A DNA stretch of 12,097 nt from an uncultured Eubacteriales bacterium (GCA_934567745.1 CAKTJM010000049.1:1-12097); one strand, 5' to 3'; positions 1-6,704 are shown, counted from the first letter of the stretch. Translations and numbers: made by a program. The notes: generated by a model not told the origin, from the sequence alone.

Positions 1-588
1 CGCGAGGACCGCGCCGGGCACGCGGCCGATCGGCGCGTCGATCGTGCCCGCCGGCGGCGCCGGGGCCCCCTCGCACACCGCGAGATAGGTCCGGTGGAGC
101 GTCCCCTCGATCTGCTGGGCCTGGAGCCGCTCGTGCGCGTGGGCGTGCTTGGCCACCGCCATCAGGCCGGAGGTGCCCCCGTCCAGCCGGTTCACCGGGT
201 GGAAGGCCGCGATCAGCCCCGCCTGCGCGTACCGCCAGGCCAGCCGGTCGGCCAGCGTGTCGCCGTGGTGCCCCTGGCTGGGGTGGACCGGCATCCCGCC
301 CGGCTTGCTCAGGACGATCAGGTCCTCGTCCTCGTACCGCACGTCCAGCGGACCGGGCGTCGGCGTGAGCCGATCGCTCCCCGCCGCGTCGCCGACGGCC
401 GCCGTCAGGACCTGGCCCGCCCGGGCGCGGTCCACGGTGCGGACCGGCGCGCCGTCGAGACATAGCCCGCCCGGCAGGCGCTTCGCCCGCCGGACGGCCC
501 CCGTCGAGAGCAGCAGACGGCGGCGCAGCAGCTCCTCCACCGTCCGGCCGTCGTCCTCCGGACCGACGGTCCATGCCAGGCTCCTCAT
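1..588 (-). CDS. RluA-family pseudouridine synthase, 3' end cut by window edge
   Basis: Partial gene: the first 196 residues are present and the C-terminus lies beyond position 1. RluA-family enzymes convert specific uridines in rRNA or tRNA to pseudouridine in the cytoplasm. An S4-like RNA-binding segment lies at about residues 12-60. The catalytic signature HPVNRLDGGTSG is at about residues 130-141, with the conserved Asp at 136. Just before it is the family stretch YEDEDLIVLSKPGGMPVHPS (about 85-104). The ATG at 588-586 is chosen because GGGAGG lies a few bases upstream on the minus strand and the protein begins directly with the S4 region. The gene is divergent from hemW and has its own extended -10 promoter. 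The N-terminal architecture fits the RluD/YlyB/YjbO-like subgroup, but the sequence does not say which RNA site it modifies, so I give no symbol. Confidence 0.9.
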   Translation of the reverse strand, partial: MRSLAWTVGPEDDGRTVEELLRRRLLLSTGAVRRAKRLPGGLCLDGAPVRTVDRARAGQVLTAAVGDAAGSDRLTPTPGPLDVRYEDEDLIVLSKPGGMPVHPSQGHHGDTLADRLAWRYAQAGLIAAFHPVNRLDGGTSGLMAVAKHAHAHERLQAQQIEGTLHRTYLAVCEGAPAPPAGTIDAPIGRVPGAVLA

Positions 589-617
589 GTGCGTCCCTCC
601 CCGCTCCGTTTTTCGAC

Positions 618-626
618 AGTATACCA
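618..626 (-). promoter_or_regulatory. Extended -10 promoter for the RluA-family gene
   Basis: On the minus strand the sequence reads TGGTATACT, a TG-extended -10 element with TATACT at 623-618. It lies about 30 bp upstream of the start codon. No good -35 hexamer is found 16-18 bp upstream, which fits an extended -10 promoter. The same 11-mer GTGGTATACTG recurs at the promoter of the VOC gene (6242-6252, plus). Confidence 0.6.
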
Positions 627-663
627 CAGCCGCGCCATTTTTGCACGGTCTCTGAGATGTATC

Positions 664-692
664 TTGCGATTGGCCGCAAATGATCGTATAAT
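664..692 (+). promoter_or_regulatory. Sigma-A type promoter for hemW
   Basis: TTGCGA (664-669) and a perfect TATAAT (687-692) are separated by exactly 17 bp. They lie 42 bp upstream of the hemW GTG start. This promoter is divergent from the one for the pseudouridine synthase, and both sit within the 146-bp intergenic region 589-734. A start near 699 would give a leader of about 35 nt. Confidence 0.75.
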
Positions 693-734
693 GGAGCCGG
701 ATATCTGCGCGCCGTGCAGGAAGGAGGCGATCGC

Positions 735-1919
735 GTGGCAGACCTGCTGGGCATCTATGTCCACATCCCCTTCTGCAAGAGCAAGTGTGACTACTGCGAT
801 TTCTATTCCCTCGCCGGACGCGAGGAGGACATGGACCGGTATCAGAAGGCCCTCCTCGCCCACATCAAGCGGGCCGCGCCCCTGCTGCGGGGCCGCGTCG
901 TCGATACGATCTACTTCGGCGGCGGCACCCCGTCCTATTACGGCGACAAGCGCATCCGCGAGATCCTCTCCGCCCTCGGCCGGCACCTGACCGTCCACCG
1001 CCAGGCGGAGATCACCGTCGAGTGCAACCCCGACAGCGTAGACCCCAAGGCCATCGCGCGCCTGCGCCGCGCCGGGGTCGATCGCATCTCCCTCGGCGCC
1101 CAGACCGCCGACCCGGACCAGCTGCGCTGCATCCACCGCATCCACACCCCGCGCCAGGTCGCCCAGGCCGTGCGGGACATCCGCAGCGCCAAGATCGCGA
1201 ACCTGAGCCTCGACCTCATCTACGGGCTCCCCGGCCAGGGGATGGACGACTGGCTCGCCACCCTGCGCGCCGCCCTGGCGCTGGACCCGGAGCACCTGTC
1301 GTGCTACGGGCTGAAGGTCGAGCCGGGCACCCCCCTCGCCGCCCGCGTGGCCGCCGGGGAGGCCCTGCCGGACGACGATCAGCAGGCCGACCTCTATCTC
1401 AGGACCGTCGAGGTCCTGCAAAGGGCCGGCTATCAACAATATGAGATCTCCAACTTCGCCAAGCCCGGCCGCGAGTCCCGCCACAACCTGAAATACTGGA
1501 TGGGGCGCGAGTACGTCGGCTTCGGTCCGGGCGCGCACTCCTATTTCAACGGGCGGCGCTTCTCGCTGCCCCGTGACCTCGACGGGTACATCGCCCGCAC
1601 CGAGGCGGCCGAAGCCATCTTCGACGAGTCCGTCCCCATCGGCCCGATGGAGGTCGCACGGGAGTACCTCCTCCTCCGCCTGCGCACCGTGCGCGGCATC
1701 GAGGAGTGGGAGTACCGCCGGAGCTTCGGGCTGGACTTCGAGCCGCTCGCCCAGCGGCTGGAGACCTTCGAGGAGCACCACTGGGCCGTGCAGTCCGGCC
1801 ACCGCTGGCACTTCACCCCGCAGGGCTTCCTGCTCTCCAACACCCTCATCCTCGACCTTCTGGACGCCCAGGCGACGACCTTCCGCACCCAGAAGGACGA
1901 CCGCCCGACGCCCCCATGA
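735..1919 (+). CDS. hemW: Radical SAM heme chaperone HemW
   Basis: Predicted 394-residue cytoplasmic radical SAM protein of the HemW family, formerly misnamed oxygen-independent coproporphyrinogen III oxidase. HemW binds heme and a [4Fe-4S] cluster and is thought to deliver heme to target proteins. The N-terminus reads IYVHIPFC with the cluster motif CxxxCxYC (Cys14, 18, 21) followed by DF. This is the HemW pattern; true HemN has CxxxCxxCxC. Other family marks are GGGTPS (62-67), ECNPDS (96-101), YGLPGQ (163-168), YEISNFA (226-232) and HNLKYW (240-245), then a C-terminal HemW domain. The GTG at 735 is chosen because AGGAGG (722-727) lies 7 nt before it and the protein then starts right at the family N-terminus. 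An in-frame ATG at 714 lies upstream of that Shine-Dalgarno. The apgM-type gene follows after 32 bp and is probably co-transcribed. Confidence 0.93.
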   Translation: MADLLGIYVHIPFCKSKCDYCDFYSLAGREEDMDRYQKALLAHIKRAAPLLRGRVVDTIYFGGGTPSYYGDKRIREILSALGRHLTVHRQAEITVECNPDSVDPKAIARLRRAGVDRISLGAQTADPDQLRCIHRIHTPRQVAQAVRDIRSAKIANLSLDLIYGLPGQGMDDWLATLRAALALDPEHLSCYGLKVEPGTPLAARVAAGEALPDDDQQADLYLRTVEVLQRAGYQQYEISNFAKPGRESRHNLKYWMGREYVGFGPGAHSYFNGRRFSLPRDLDGYIARTEAAEAIFDESVPIGPMEVAREYLLLRLRTVRGIEEWEYRRSFGLDFEPLAQRLETFEEHHWAVQSGHRWHFTPQGFLLSNTLILDLLDAQATTFRTQKDDRPTPP

Positions 1920-1951
1920 CCCGCCGGAGACCCGGCACGAAAGGAGCCCCC

Positions 1952-3187
1952 ATGAAATACATCCTCATCATCGGCGACGGCATGGCCGACAACGCCGTCC
2001 CGTCCCTCGGCGGCAAGACCCCGCTCGAGACCGCCAGCATCCCTCACATCGACGCCCTCGCCGCCCGCGGCGAGCTGGGCAGCGTCATCAACTGCCCCGA
2101 CGGTCTGCCCGCTGGGAGCGACACCGCCATCCTCTCCATCTTCGGCGCGGACCCGAAGGTCTGCTTCACCGGGCGCTCCCCTCTCGAGGCGGCCGCCACC
2201 GGCATCCAGCTCGCGCCGGGCGAGGTCTCCTACCGCTGCAACATGGTCACCTATGAGGACGGCGACCTGCCCTTCGGCCAGCGCAGGATCCTCTCCCACT
2301 CCGGCGGCTCCATCGAGGGCGACGTCTCCGACCGGCTCATCACGGACCTCTTCGCCGATCCGCGCTTCGCCGCGGCCGCCGAGGCGGCCGGGATGCGCGT
2401 CTATCCCGCCTCCTCCTTCCGGCACATCGCCGTGCAGCGCGGGGCCGACATCACCGGCATCCGCCTCATCCCGCCGCACGATCACCTCGGCGAGTCGATC
2501 GGGCCGCTCCTGCCGTCCGGCAATGAGAACGCGAAGGTCCTCGCGGGGCTGATGGAGCTGGCGCACGAGGTGCTCGACCACCATCCGCTCAACGAGGAGC
2601 GCCGCCGCGCGGGCAAGCTGCCCGCCAACGGCGTCTGGTTCTGGGCCGAGGGCAGCGCCGTCGCGCTCGACCCCTTCTACGACAAGTATCACAAGACCGG
2701 CACCGTCATCTCCGCCGTCCCGCTGTGCTTCGGCATCGCGCGGCTGTCCGGGCTGGACACCCGCGAGGTCCCCGGCGCCACCGGCGAGCTGGACACCAAC
2801 TACGAGGGCAAGGCCCAGGCCGCGCTCGACGAGCTGCGCGGCGGCAAGGACTTCGTCGCCGTCCACGTCGAGGCCCCCGACGAGTGCACCCACAACGGCG
2901 ACCTGCCCGGCAAGCTCCAGGCGATCGAGTGGCTCGACAGCCGCGTGGTCGCCCCCATCGTGGCCGGACTGGAGGCCGACGGCGAGGACTTCCGTCTGCT
3001 CATCCTCTCCGACCACAAGACGCTCACCGCCACGCGCGGGCACGACGCCGATCCCGTCCCCTATCTCCTGTACGACAGCCGCCGCGACTCCAGCCTGGGC
3101 CTGCCGTACTGCGAGGCCTCCGGCGCGCAGGGCCCGGCCTATCCCGAGGGCGCGCCCATCCTCATGAACAAGCTGTTCGAGCTTTGA
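1952..3187 (+). CDS. apgM: Cofactor-independent phosphoglycerate mutase, ApgM type (alkaline phosphatase superfamily)
   Basis: Predicted 411-residue enzyme of the archaeal-type 2,3-bisphosphoglycerate-independent phosphoglycerate mutase family, which interconverts 3- and 2-phosphoglycerate with two divalent metal ions. Visible superfamily marks are IIGDGMAD (6-13, metal-binding Asp9), GSDTA (55-59, predicted phospho-acceptor Ser56), HVEAPDECTHNGD (285-297), LSDHKT (332-337) and RGHDADPVP (342-350). These supply the expected Asp/His metal ligands. The start is supported by AAAGGAG (1940-1946), 5 nt before the ATG. Close relatives in anaerobic bacteria have been annotated as a proposed homoserine kinase (TIGRFAM subgroup), so the in vivo substrate is not settled by sequence. 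The change from the usual DHPTP to DHKTL is a small deviation. A DUF1015 gene follows after a 212-bp leader. Confidence 0.88.
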   Translation: MKYILIIGDGMADNAVPSLGGKTPLETASIPHIDALAARGELGSVINCPDGLPAGSDTAILSIFGADPKVCFTGRSPLEAAATGIQLAPGEVSYRCNMVTYEDGDLPFGQRRILSHSGGSIEGDVSDRLITDLFADPRFAAAAEAAGMRVYPASSFRHIAVQRGADITGIRLIPPHDHLGESIGPLLPSGNENAKVLAGLMELAHEVLDHHPLNEERRRAGKLPANGVWFWAEGSAVALDPFYDKYHKTGTVISAVPLCFGIARLSGLDTREVPGATGELDTNYEGKAQAALDELRGGKDFVAVHVEAPDECTHNGDLPGKLQAIEWLDSRVVAPIVAGLEADGEDFRLLILSDHKTLTATRGHDADPVPYLLYDSRRDSSLGLPYCEASGAQGPAYPEGAPILMNKLFEL

Positions 3188-3399
3188 GTGATAAATAAGG
3201 GGGCCACTGGATCGATCGCCTGCGGCGGACTCCGGATCTCTTCCGCCGATCCTTCGACTTGAAAGACTTGAGATACACAAAGTATCCCTGCTTCTTCCAA
3301 ACCTCGTCTCGACGAAAGATCTCTCGCCGTCCACTCTTGGCGATCCGATCCAGAGGTCCCCCAGCGGTCCAAAAAATATTTGATCAGGAGGACACCATC
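3188..3399 (+). other. 212-bp non-coding leader upstream of the DUF1015 gene
   Basis: This stretch is visibly less GC-rich than the flanking genes and carries no convincing coding frame. It holds a 7-bp stem (3223-3229 with 3242-3248) around a 12-nt loop, not followed by a T-run, so it is not a clear intrinsic terminator for apgM. TTGAAA at 3259-3264 could be a -35, but the best -10 at 18 bp spacing is only TATCCC, so I do not call a promoter. I see no T-box consensus and no riboswitch I recognise. The strong ribosome binding site AGGAGG (3386-3391) sits at its end. Confidence 0.45.
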
Positions 3400-4674
3400 A
3401 TGAACAAGACTGCTTTCTCCCCCGCTGACATCCTGCTGCCCGTCGAGTGCGGCCTGACCAAGTGGGCCGTCGTGGCCTGCGACCAGTACACCTCCCAGCC
3501 CGAGTATTGGGAGCGCGTGGACCAGTACGTCGGCGACGCCCCCTCCACCCTGCGCCTGATCCTCCCCGAGAGCAAGCTCGAGGACGACAACGTCGAGGAG
3601 GAGATCGCCAAGATCAACGCCACCATGGAGCAGTACCTCGCCGAGGACCGTCTGCGCGAGCTGAAGGACTCCATCTTCCTGGTCGAGCGCAAGCTGGCCG
3701 GCGGCAAGACCCGCCTGGGCCTGATCGGCAAGCTGGACCTGGAGCAGTATGACTACAGCAAGGGCTCCGGCACCCCCATCCGCGCCACCGAGGGCACCGT
3801 CCTCTCCCGCATCCCGCCGCGTATGCGCGTGCGCCGCAACGCCCCCATCGAGCTGCCCCACATCATGGTCCTGATCGACGACCCCGCCAAGGAGATCATC
3901 GAGCCGCTGGCCACCCGCAAGGCCCACGAGGAGATGAACTCCCTCTACGCCACCGCCCTCATGGAGAACGGCGGCCGCATCTTCGGCTACCGTCTGAGCA
4001 AGGAGCAGGCCGACGACGTCCTGGCGAAGCTGGAGAAGCTCGGCGATCCCAAGCGCTTCGAGGAGTACTATCACGCCCCCGGCAAGCCCGTGCTGACCTA
4101 TGCCATGGGCGACGGCAACCACTCCCTGGCCACCGCCAAGGCCTGCTGGGAGGAGCTCAAGCCCACCCTGTCCGAGGCCGAGCGTGAGACCCATCCCGCC
4201 CGCTACGCCCTGGTCGAGCTGGTCAACCTGCACGACGACTCCCTGGAGTTCGAGGCCATCCACCGCGTGGTCTTCGGCCTGGATCCCCACAAGCTGCTCG
4301 ACGCCTATCTGGCCGCCTATCCCGGCGCGCACCTGGGCGAGGGCGAGGGCCATCAGGTCACCTACATCATCGGGGACGAGCGCGGCGTCGTGACCGTGCC
4401 CCATCCCACCGCTCAGCTCGAGGTCGGCACCCTGCAGAACTTCCTCGACAAGTATCTGGAGGAGAACGGCGGCAAGGTCGATTACATCCACGGTGAGGAC
4501 GTCGTCGCCCAGCTGGCCAGCCAGCCCGACAGCATCGGCTTCCTGCTGCCCTCCATGGGCAAGGACCAGCTCTTCCCGACGGTCATCTTCGACGGCGCCC
4601 TGCCGCGCAAGACCTTCTCCATGGGCGAGGCCCACGACAAGCGCTTCTATCTGGAGGCCCGTAAGATCAAGTGA
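3400..4674 (+). CDS. DUF1015 family protein
   Basis: Predicted 424-residue soluble protein of the DUF1015 family, whose function is not established. Family landmarks are RATEGTVLSRI (128-138), MGDGNHSLATAK (236-247), EAIHRVVFGL (265-274) and the C-terminal block PRKTFSMGEA...KRFYLEARKI (402-423). Length and ends match the full-length clostridial type. The ATG at 3400 follows AGGAGG by 8 nt. The reading frame stays open upstream to a TTG at 3259, but that stretch has no coding character. The stop codon overlaps the GTG of ispE by 4 bases, so translation is probably coupled. Codon use stands out: all 23 Arg codons are CGC (18) or CGT (5) and nearly all Gly codons are GGC, the pattern of a highly expressed gene. 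The neighbouring ispE uses mostly CGG. From memory, DUF1015 genes often lie near serine-biosynthesis genes; here the neighbour is an apgM-type mutase. Confidence 0.88.
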   Translation: MNKTAFSPADILLPVECGLTKWAVVACDQYTSQPEYWERVDQYVGDAPSTLRLILPESKLEDDNVEEEIAKINATMEQYLAEDRLRELKDSIFLVERKLAGGKTRLGLIGKLDLEQYDYSKGSGTPIRATEGTVLSRIPPRMRVRRNAPIELPHIMVLIDDPAKEIIEPLATRKAHEEMNSLYATALMENGGRIFGYRLSKEQADDVLAKLEKLGDPKRFEEYYHAPGKPVLTYAMGDGNHSLATAKACWEELKPTLSEAERETHPARYALVELVNLHDDSLEFEAIHRVVFGLDPHKLLDAYLAAYPGAHLGEGEGHQVTYIIGDERGVVTVPHPTAQLEVGTLQNFLDKYLEENGGKVDYIHGEDVVAQLASQPDSIGFLLPSMGKDQLFPTVIFDGALPRKTFSMGEAHDKRFYLEARKIK

Positions 4675-5552
4675 GGAGCCTGACCCTCTCCGCTCCGGCG
4701 AAGCTCAACCTGACGCTGGACATCCTGTCCCGGCGGCCCGACGGCTACCACGAGATGTCGATGGTCATGCAGTCGGTGTCGCTGTGCGACACCGTCCGGC
4801 TGGAGCTGGGCGAACCGGGGCCGATCCGGTGTGAGAGCGGCCTGTCCTATCTGCCGAGCGGCCGGGAGAACCTGGCCGTCTCGGCGGCGCTGGCCTTCCA
4901 GGCGGCGACGGGGCGGTCCGTCGACGGGCTGCGGATCGTCCTGGAGAAGCGGATCCCCGTCTGCGCCGGGACCGCCGGGGGCAGCAGCGACGCCGCCGCC
5001 GTCCTGCGCGGACTGGACGCGCTGACCGGGACCGGTCTGGCCCCCCTGGCGCTGGCGGAGATCGGCGCGGCGGTCGGGTCCGACGTGCCCTACTGCGTCC
5101 TGGGCGGCACCGCCCTGGCCGAGGGCCGGGGCGAGCGCCTGACGCCGCTCCCCGCCCTGCCGCCGTGCACGATCGTGCTGTGCAAGCCGCGGTCCTCCGT
5201 CTCCACCCCCGCGCTGTTCCAGGCGTGGGACCGGCTGGCCGGGCGGCGGCTGCGGCCCGACACGGCCGGGGTCCTCGACGCCCTCGCGGCGGGCGACCTG
5301 GCCGGGGTGGCCCGGCGGAGCTTCAACGTCTTCGAGGCGGCGCTCCCGCCGCGCCAGCGGCAGGAGGTCGCGGCGATCAAGCAGCGGCTGATCGACGGCG
5401 GCGCCCTCGGCGCAGCCATGAGCGGCAGCGGCCCGACCGTCTTCGGTCTCTTCGACCGGCGCGAGGCGGCCGAGCGCGCGGCGCAGGCGCTGCACGCGGA
5501 CTACCCCGAGACCTTCCTCACCGTGCCGGTCGGCCCGGAAACCCTGGTATAG
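4671..5552 (+). CDS. ispE: 4-diphosphocytidyl-2-C-methyl-D-erythritol kinase
   Basis: Predicted 293-residue GHMP-family kinase of the methylerythritol phosphate (non-mevalonate) isoprenoid pathway. It phosphorylates the 2-hydroxyl of CDP-methylerythritol using ATP. Seen are the N-terminal substrate/catalytic motif APAKLNLTL (8-16, Lys11), the DGYHEM loop (24-29), the phosphate-binding loop GTAGGSSDAAA (100-110), GSDVPY with the predicted catalytic Asp138, and the C-terminal GHMP motif MSGSGPTVFGLF (250-261). The start is the GTG at 4671, which overlaps the DUF1015 stop in a GTGA. A GGAGG at 4653-4657 lies 13 nt upstream, long for a Shine-Dalgarno, so translational coupling is likely. Arg codons are mostly CGG. 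The gene is closed by a hairpin that runs into the spoIIR leader. Confidence 0.95.
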   Translation: MRSLTLSAPAKLNLTLDILSRRPDGYHEMSMVMQSVSLCDTVRLELGEPGPIRCESGLSYLPSGRENLAVSAALAFQAATGRSVDGLRIVLEKRIPVCAGTAGGSSDAAAVLRGLDALTGTGLAPLALAEIGAAVGSDVPYCVLGGTALAEGRGERLTPLPALPPCTIVLCKPRSSVSTPALFQAWDRLAGRRLRPDTAGVLDALAAGDLAGVARRSFNVFEAALPPRQRQEVAAIKQRLIDGGALGAAMSGSGPTVFGLFDRREAAERAAQALHADYPETFLTVPVGPETLV

Positions 5553-5559
5553 GACACGG

Positions 5560-5606
5560 AAACACCGTCCATACTTCCTGCAAACGGGAAGAAGGACGGT
5601 GTTTTT
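5560..5606 (+). terminator. Hairpin with T-run after ispE, overlapping the spoIIR ribosome binding site
   Basis: A perfect 11-bp stem (5560-5570 pairs with 5594-5604) encloses an inner 5-bp stem (5574-5578 with 5587-5591). It ends in five T residues (5602-5606), which form part of the stem base and tail. This is the form of an intrinsic terminator. It begins 7 bp after the ispE stop, and its T-run ends 2 bp before the spoIIR ATG. The only Shine-Dalgarno-like bases for spoIIR (AAGGA, 5592-5596) lie in or beside the right arm, so the structure may also block translation of read-through RNA. Confidence 0.75.
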
Positions 5607-5608
5607 CC

Positions 5609-6226
5609 ATGCAGACGAAGGTTCGCGTACCTATCCGCCGGATCGCCGCGCTCGCGTGCGCGGCCGTGGCCGCCCTGGGGCTGTGGGCCGAGGCGGGACA
5701 GGCGCATCTGGCGCAGCAGGTCGTGCGGCTGCACGTCCTGGCGGCGTCGAACGGAGCGGAGGACCAGGCGCTCAAGCTGCGGGTCCGGGACGCGGTGCTG
5801 GCGGAGAGCGCCCGCCTGCTCGACGGGCAGGCGAGCGCCGACGAGGCCGCCTCCATCCTCGACGCCCACCGGACGGAGCTGGCCTGCGCGGCCTCCCGCG
5901 CCGTGGCGGAGGCGGGCGCGGACCAGCAGGTGACGGTCTGCCTGACGGAGAGCTGGTTCCCCACGCGGCGGTATGGGGACGTCGCCCTGCCCGCGGGGAC
6001 CTATCGGGCGCTGCGGGTGGAGCTGGACGAGGGCGCGGGCCGGAACTGGTGGTGCGTCGTCTTCCCGTCCCTGTGCCGGGACCCGGTGACGGAGCCGGCC
6101 GCCCGGGCCGTGGGCCTGACCGGTCCGGACTGGTCCCTGCTGACGGAGGACGGCGGGCGGTATGCCGTCCGCTTCCGCGCGGCGGAGGGCTGGGCGGCGG
6201 TGCAGCGCTGGCTCGGCGGCGCTTGA
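5609..6226 (+). CDS. spoIIR: Stage II sporulation protein R (SpoIIR)
   Basis: Predicted 205-residue secreted signalling protein. In endospore formers SpoIIR is made in the forespore under sigma-F, is exported to the intermembrane space and triggers SpoIIGA to cleave pro-sigma-E in the mother cell. The N-terminus has a basic start and a hydrophobic stretch (about 11-30), a signal peptide or anchor. The family hallmark VRLHVLAASN...EDQALKLRVRDAV spans about 39-65. FPTRRYGDVALPAGTY and the NWWCVVFPSLC block follow in the C-terminal half. Length is close to the usual 200-225 residues. The ATG at 5609 starts at the signal sequence; the frame is open upstream, but only as a shadow of ispE. The Shine-Dalgarno is weak (AAGGA, 12 nt away) and lies within a hairpin. 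The presence of this gene is the main evidence for a spore-forming host. Confidence 0.93.
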   Translation: MQTKVRVPIRRIAALACAAVAALGLWAEAGQAHLAQQVVRLHVLAASNGAEDQALKLRVRDAVLAESARLLDGQASADEAASILDAHRTELACAASRAVAEAGADQQVTVCLTESWFPTRRYGDVALPAGTYRALRVELDEGAGRNWWCVVFPSLCRDPVTEPAARAVGLTGPDWSLLTEDGGRYAVRFRAAEGWAAVQRWLGGA

Positions 6227-6251
6227 ATCGGCGGGACGGGCGTGGTATACT
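6223..6251 (+). promoter_or_regulatory. Sigma-A type promoter for the VOC gene
   Basis: TTGAAT (6223-6228) and TATACT (6246-6251) are separated by exactly 17 bp, with a TG-extension (TGG, 6243-6245) before the -10. The -35 overlaps the spoIIR stop codon. A start near 6258 gives a leader of about 28 nt, so the VOC gene is probably expressed independently of sporulation. Confidence 0.7.
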
Positions 6252-6285
6252 GGGCCCAGATGACATCGGAAAGGAGCCCTGCCCC

Positions 6286-6642
6286 ATGACCTTCACCTGG
6301 ACCACGCTGCGCGTCTCCGACCTCGACCGCAGCCTCGCCTTCTACCACGATCTGCTCGGTCTGCCGGTGTGCGAGCGGTTCGGCCCTCCGGGCCACCAGA
6401 TCGCCATGCTCGGCCCGGAGGACGGCACCAAGCTCGAGCTGCTCAGCGACGGCCCCGCCCCCGCGGGCAGCGGCGCGGGCGTCTCGATCGGTCTCGCGCC
6501 GGAGGACATGCCCGCCCTGCTCGCCGCGGTGCAGGCGGCGGGCTATGAGATCCCGGAGCCGTTCTCCCCGAACCCCAGCCTGCGGTTCTACTTCCTCCAC
6601 GACCCGGACGGCTACCGCATCCAGCTCGTCGAGCGGCTGTGA
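6286..6642 (+). CDS. VOC (glyoxalase/bleomycin-resistance-like) family protein
   Basis: Predicted 118-residue single-domain vicinal-oxygen-chelate protein. The two beta-alpha-beta-beta-beta modules are readable: TTLRVSDLDRSLAFYHDLLG (6-25) opens the first, and the second runs from SIGLAPEDMPALLAAV to FYFLHDPDGYRIQLVE near the end. Start supported by AAAGGAG (6270-6276), 9 nt before the ATG. Set against the four metal ligands of glyoxalase I, by eye only the Glu in KLELLSD (the Glu56 equivalent) is kept. The first His position is Trp5, the second His is replaced, and the C-terminal Glu is Gln in YRIQLV. A classical lactoylglutathione lyase is therefore unlikely and the substrate is unknown. 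It is the last gene of the plus-strand run and is closed by the strong hairpin at 6671. Confidence 0.88.
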   Translation: MTFTWTTLRVSDLDRSLAFYHDLLGLPVCERFGPPGHQIAMLGPEDGTKLELLSDGPAPAGSGAGVSIGLAPEDMPALLAAVQAAGYEIPEPFSPNPSLRFYFLHDPDGYRIQLVERL

Positions 6643-6670
6643 GCGGGACCGACGGCCCAAAACAGCACGA

Positions 6671-6704
6671 AGCGCCCCGAACGCGATCAAGCGTTCGGGG
6701 CGCT
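6671..6704. terminator. Bidirectional intrinsic terminator between converging genes
   Basis: A perfect 14-bp GC-rich stem (6671-6684 with 6691-6704) has a 6-nt GATCAA loop. On the plus strand it is followed by TGTGTTTTCG, ending the VOC transcript. On the minus strand it is followed by a TGCTGTTTTG stretch, so it can also end the DUF4491-containing transcript. It sits between the two convergent stop codons (6642 and 6716). Confidence 0.88.

Noticed and set aside
714..734. Upstream ATG start for hemW at 714
   Set aside because: The AGGAGG at 722-727 lies after this ATG and is ideally placed for the GTG at 735; the added residues do not match the family.
585..1811. 408-residue open frame on the minus strand opposite hemW
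   Set aside because: It is a shadow frame produced by high GC; the plus strand carries unmistakable HemW motifs and the minus frame has low-complexity Ala/Gly/Val/Asp content with no family features.
3259..3399. In-frame 47-residue N-terminal extension of the DUF1015 protein
   Set aside because: It would begin at TTG with no Shine-Dalgarno, has composition unlike the gene, and the strong AGGAGG points to the ATG at 3400, where the family begins.
3188..3399. T-box or metabolite riboswitch in the DUF1015 leader
   Set aside because: No T-box AGGGTGG-type consensus, no antiterminator/terminator pair and no riboswitch core that I recognise.
1541..4635. Long minus-strand frames of 597 and 498 residues opposite hemW/apgM and DUF1015
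   Set aside because: Shadow frames of GC-rich coding DNA; they overlap recognised plus-strand enzymes and cross intergenic regions.
5165..5608. N-terminal extension of the spoIIR frame into ispE
   Set aside because: It is an out-of-frame reading of ispE; the signal sequence and SpoIIR homology begin at the ATG at 5609.
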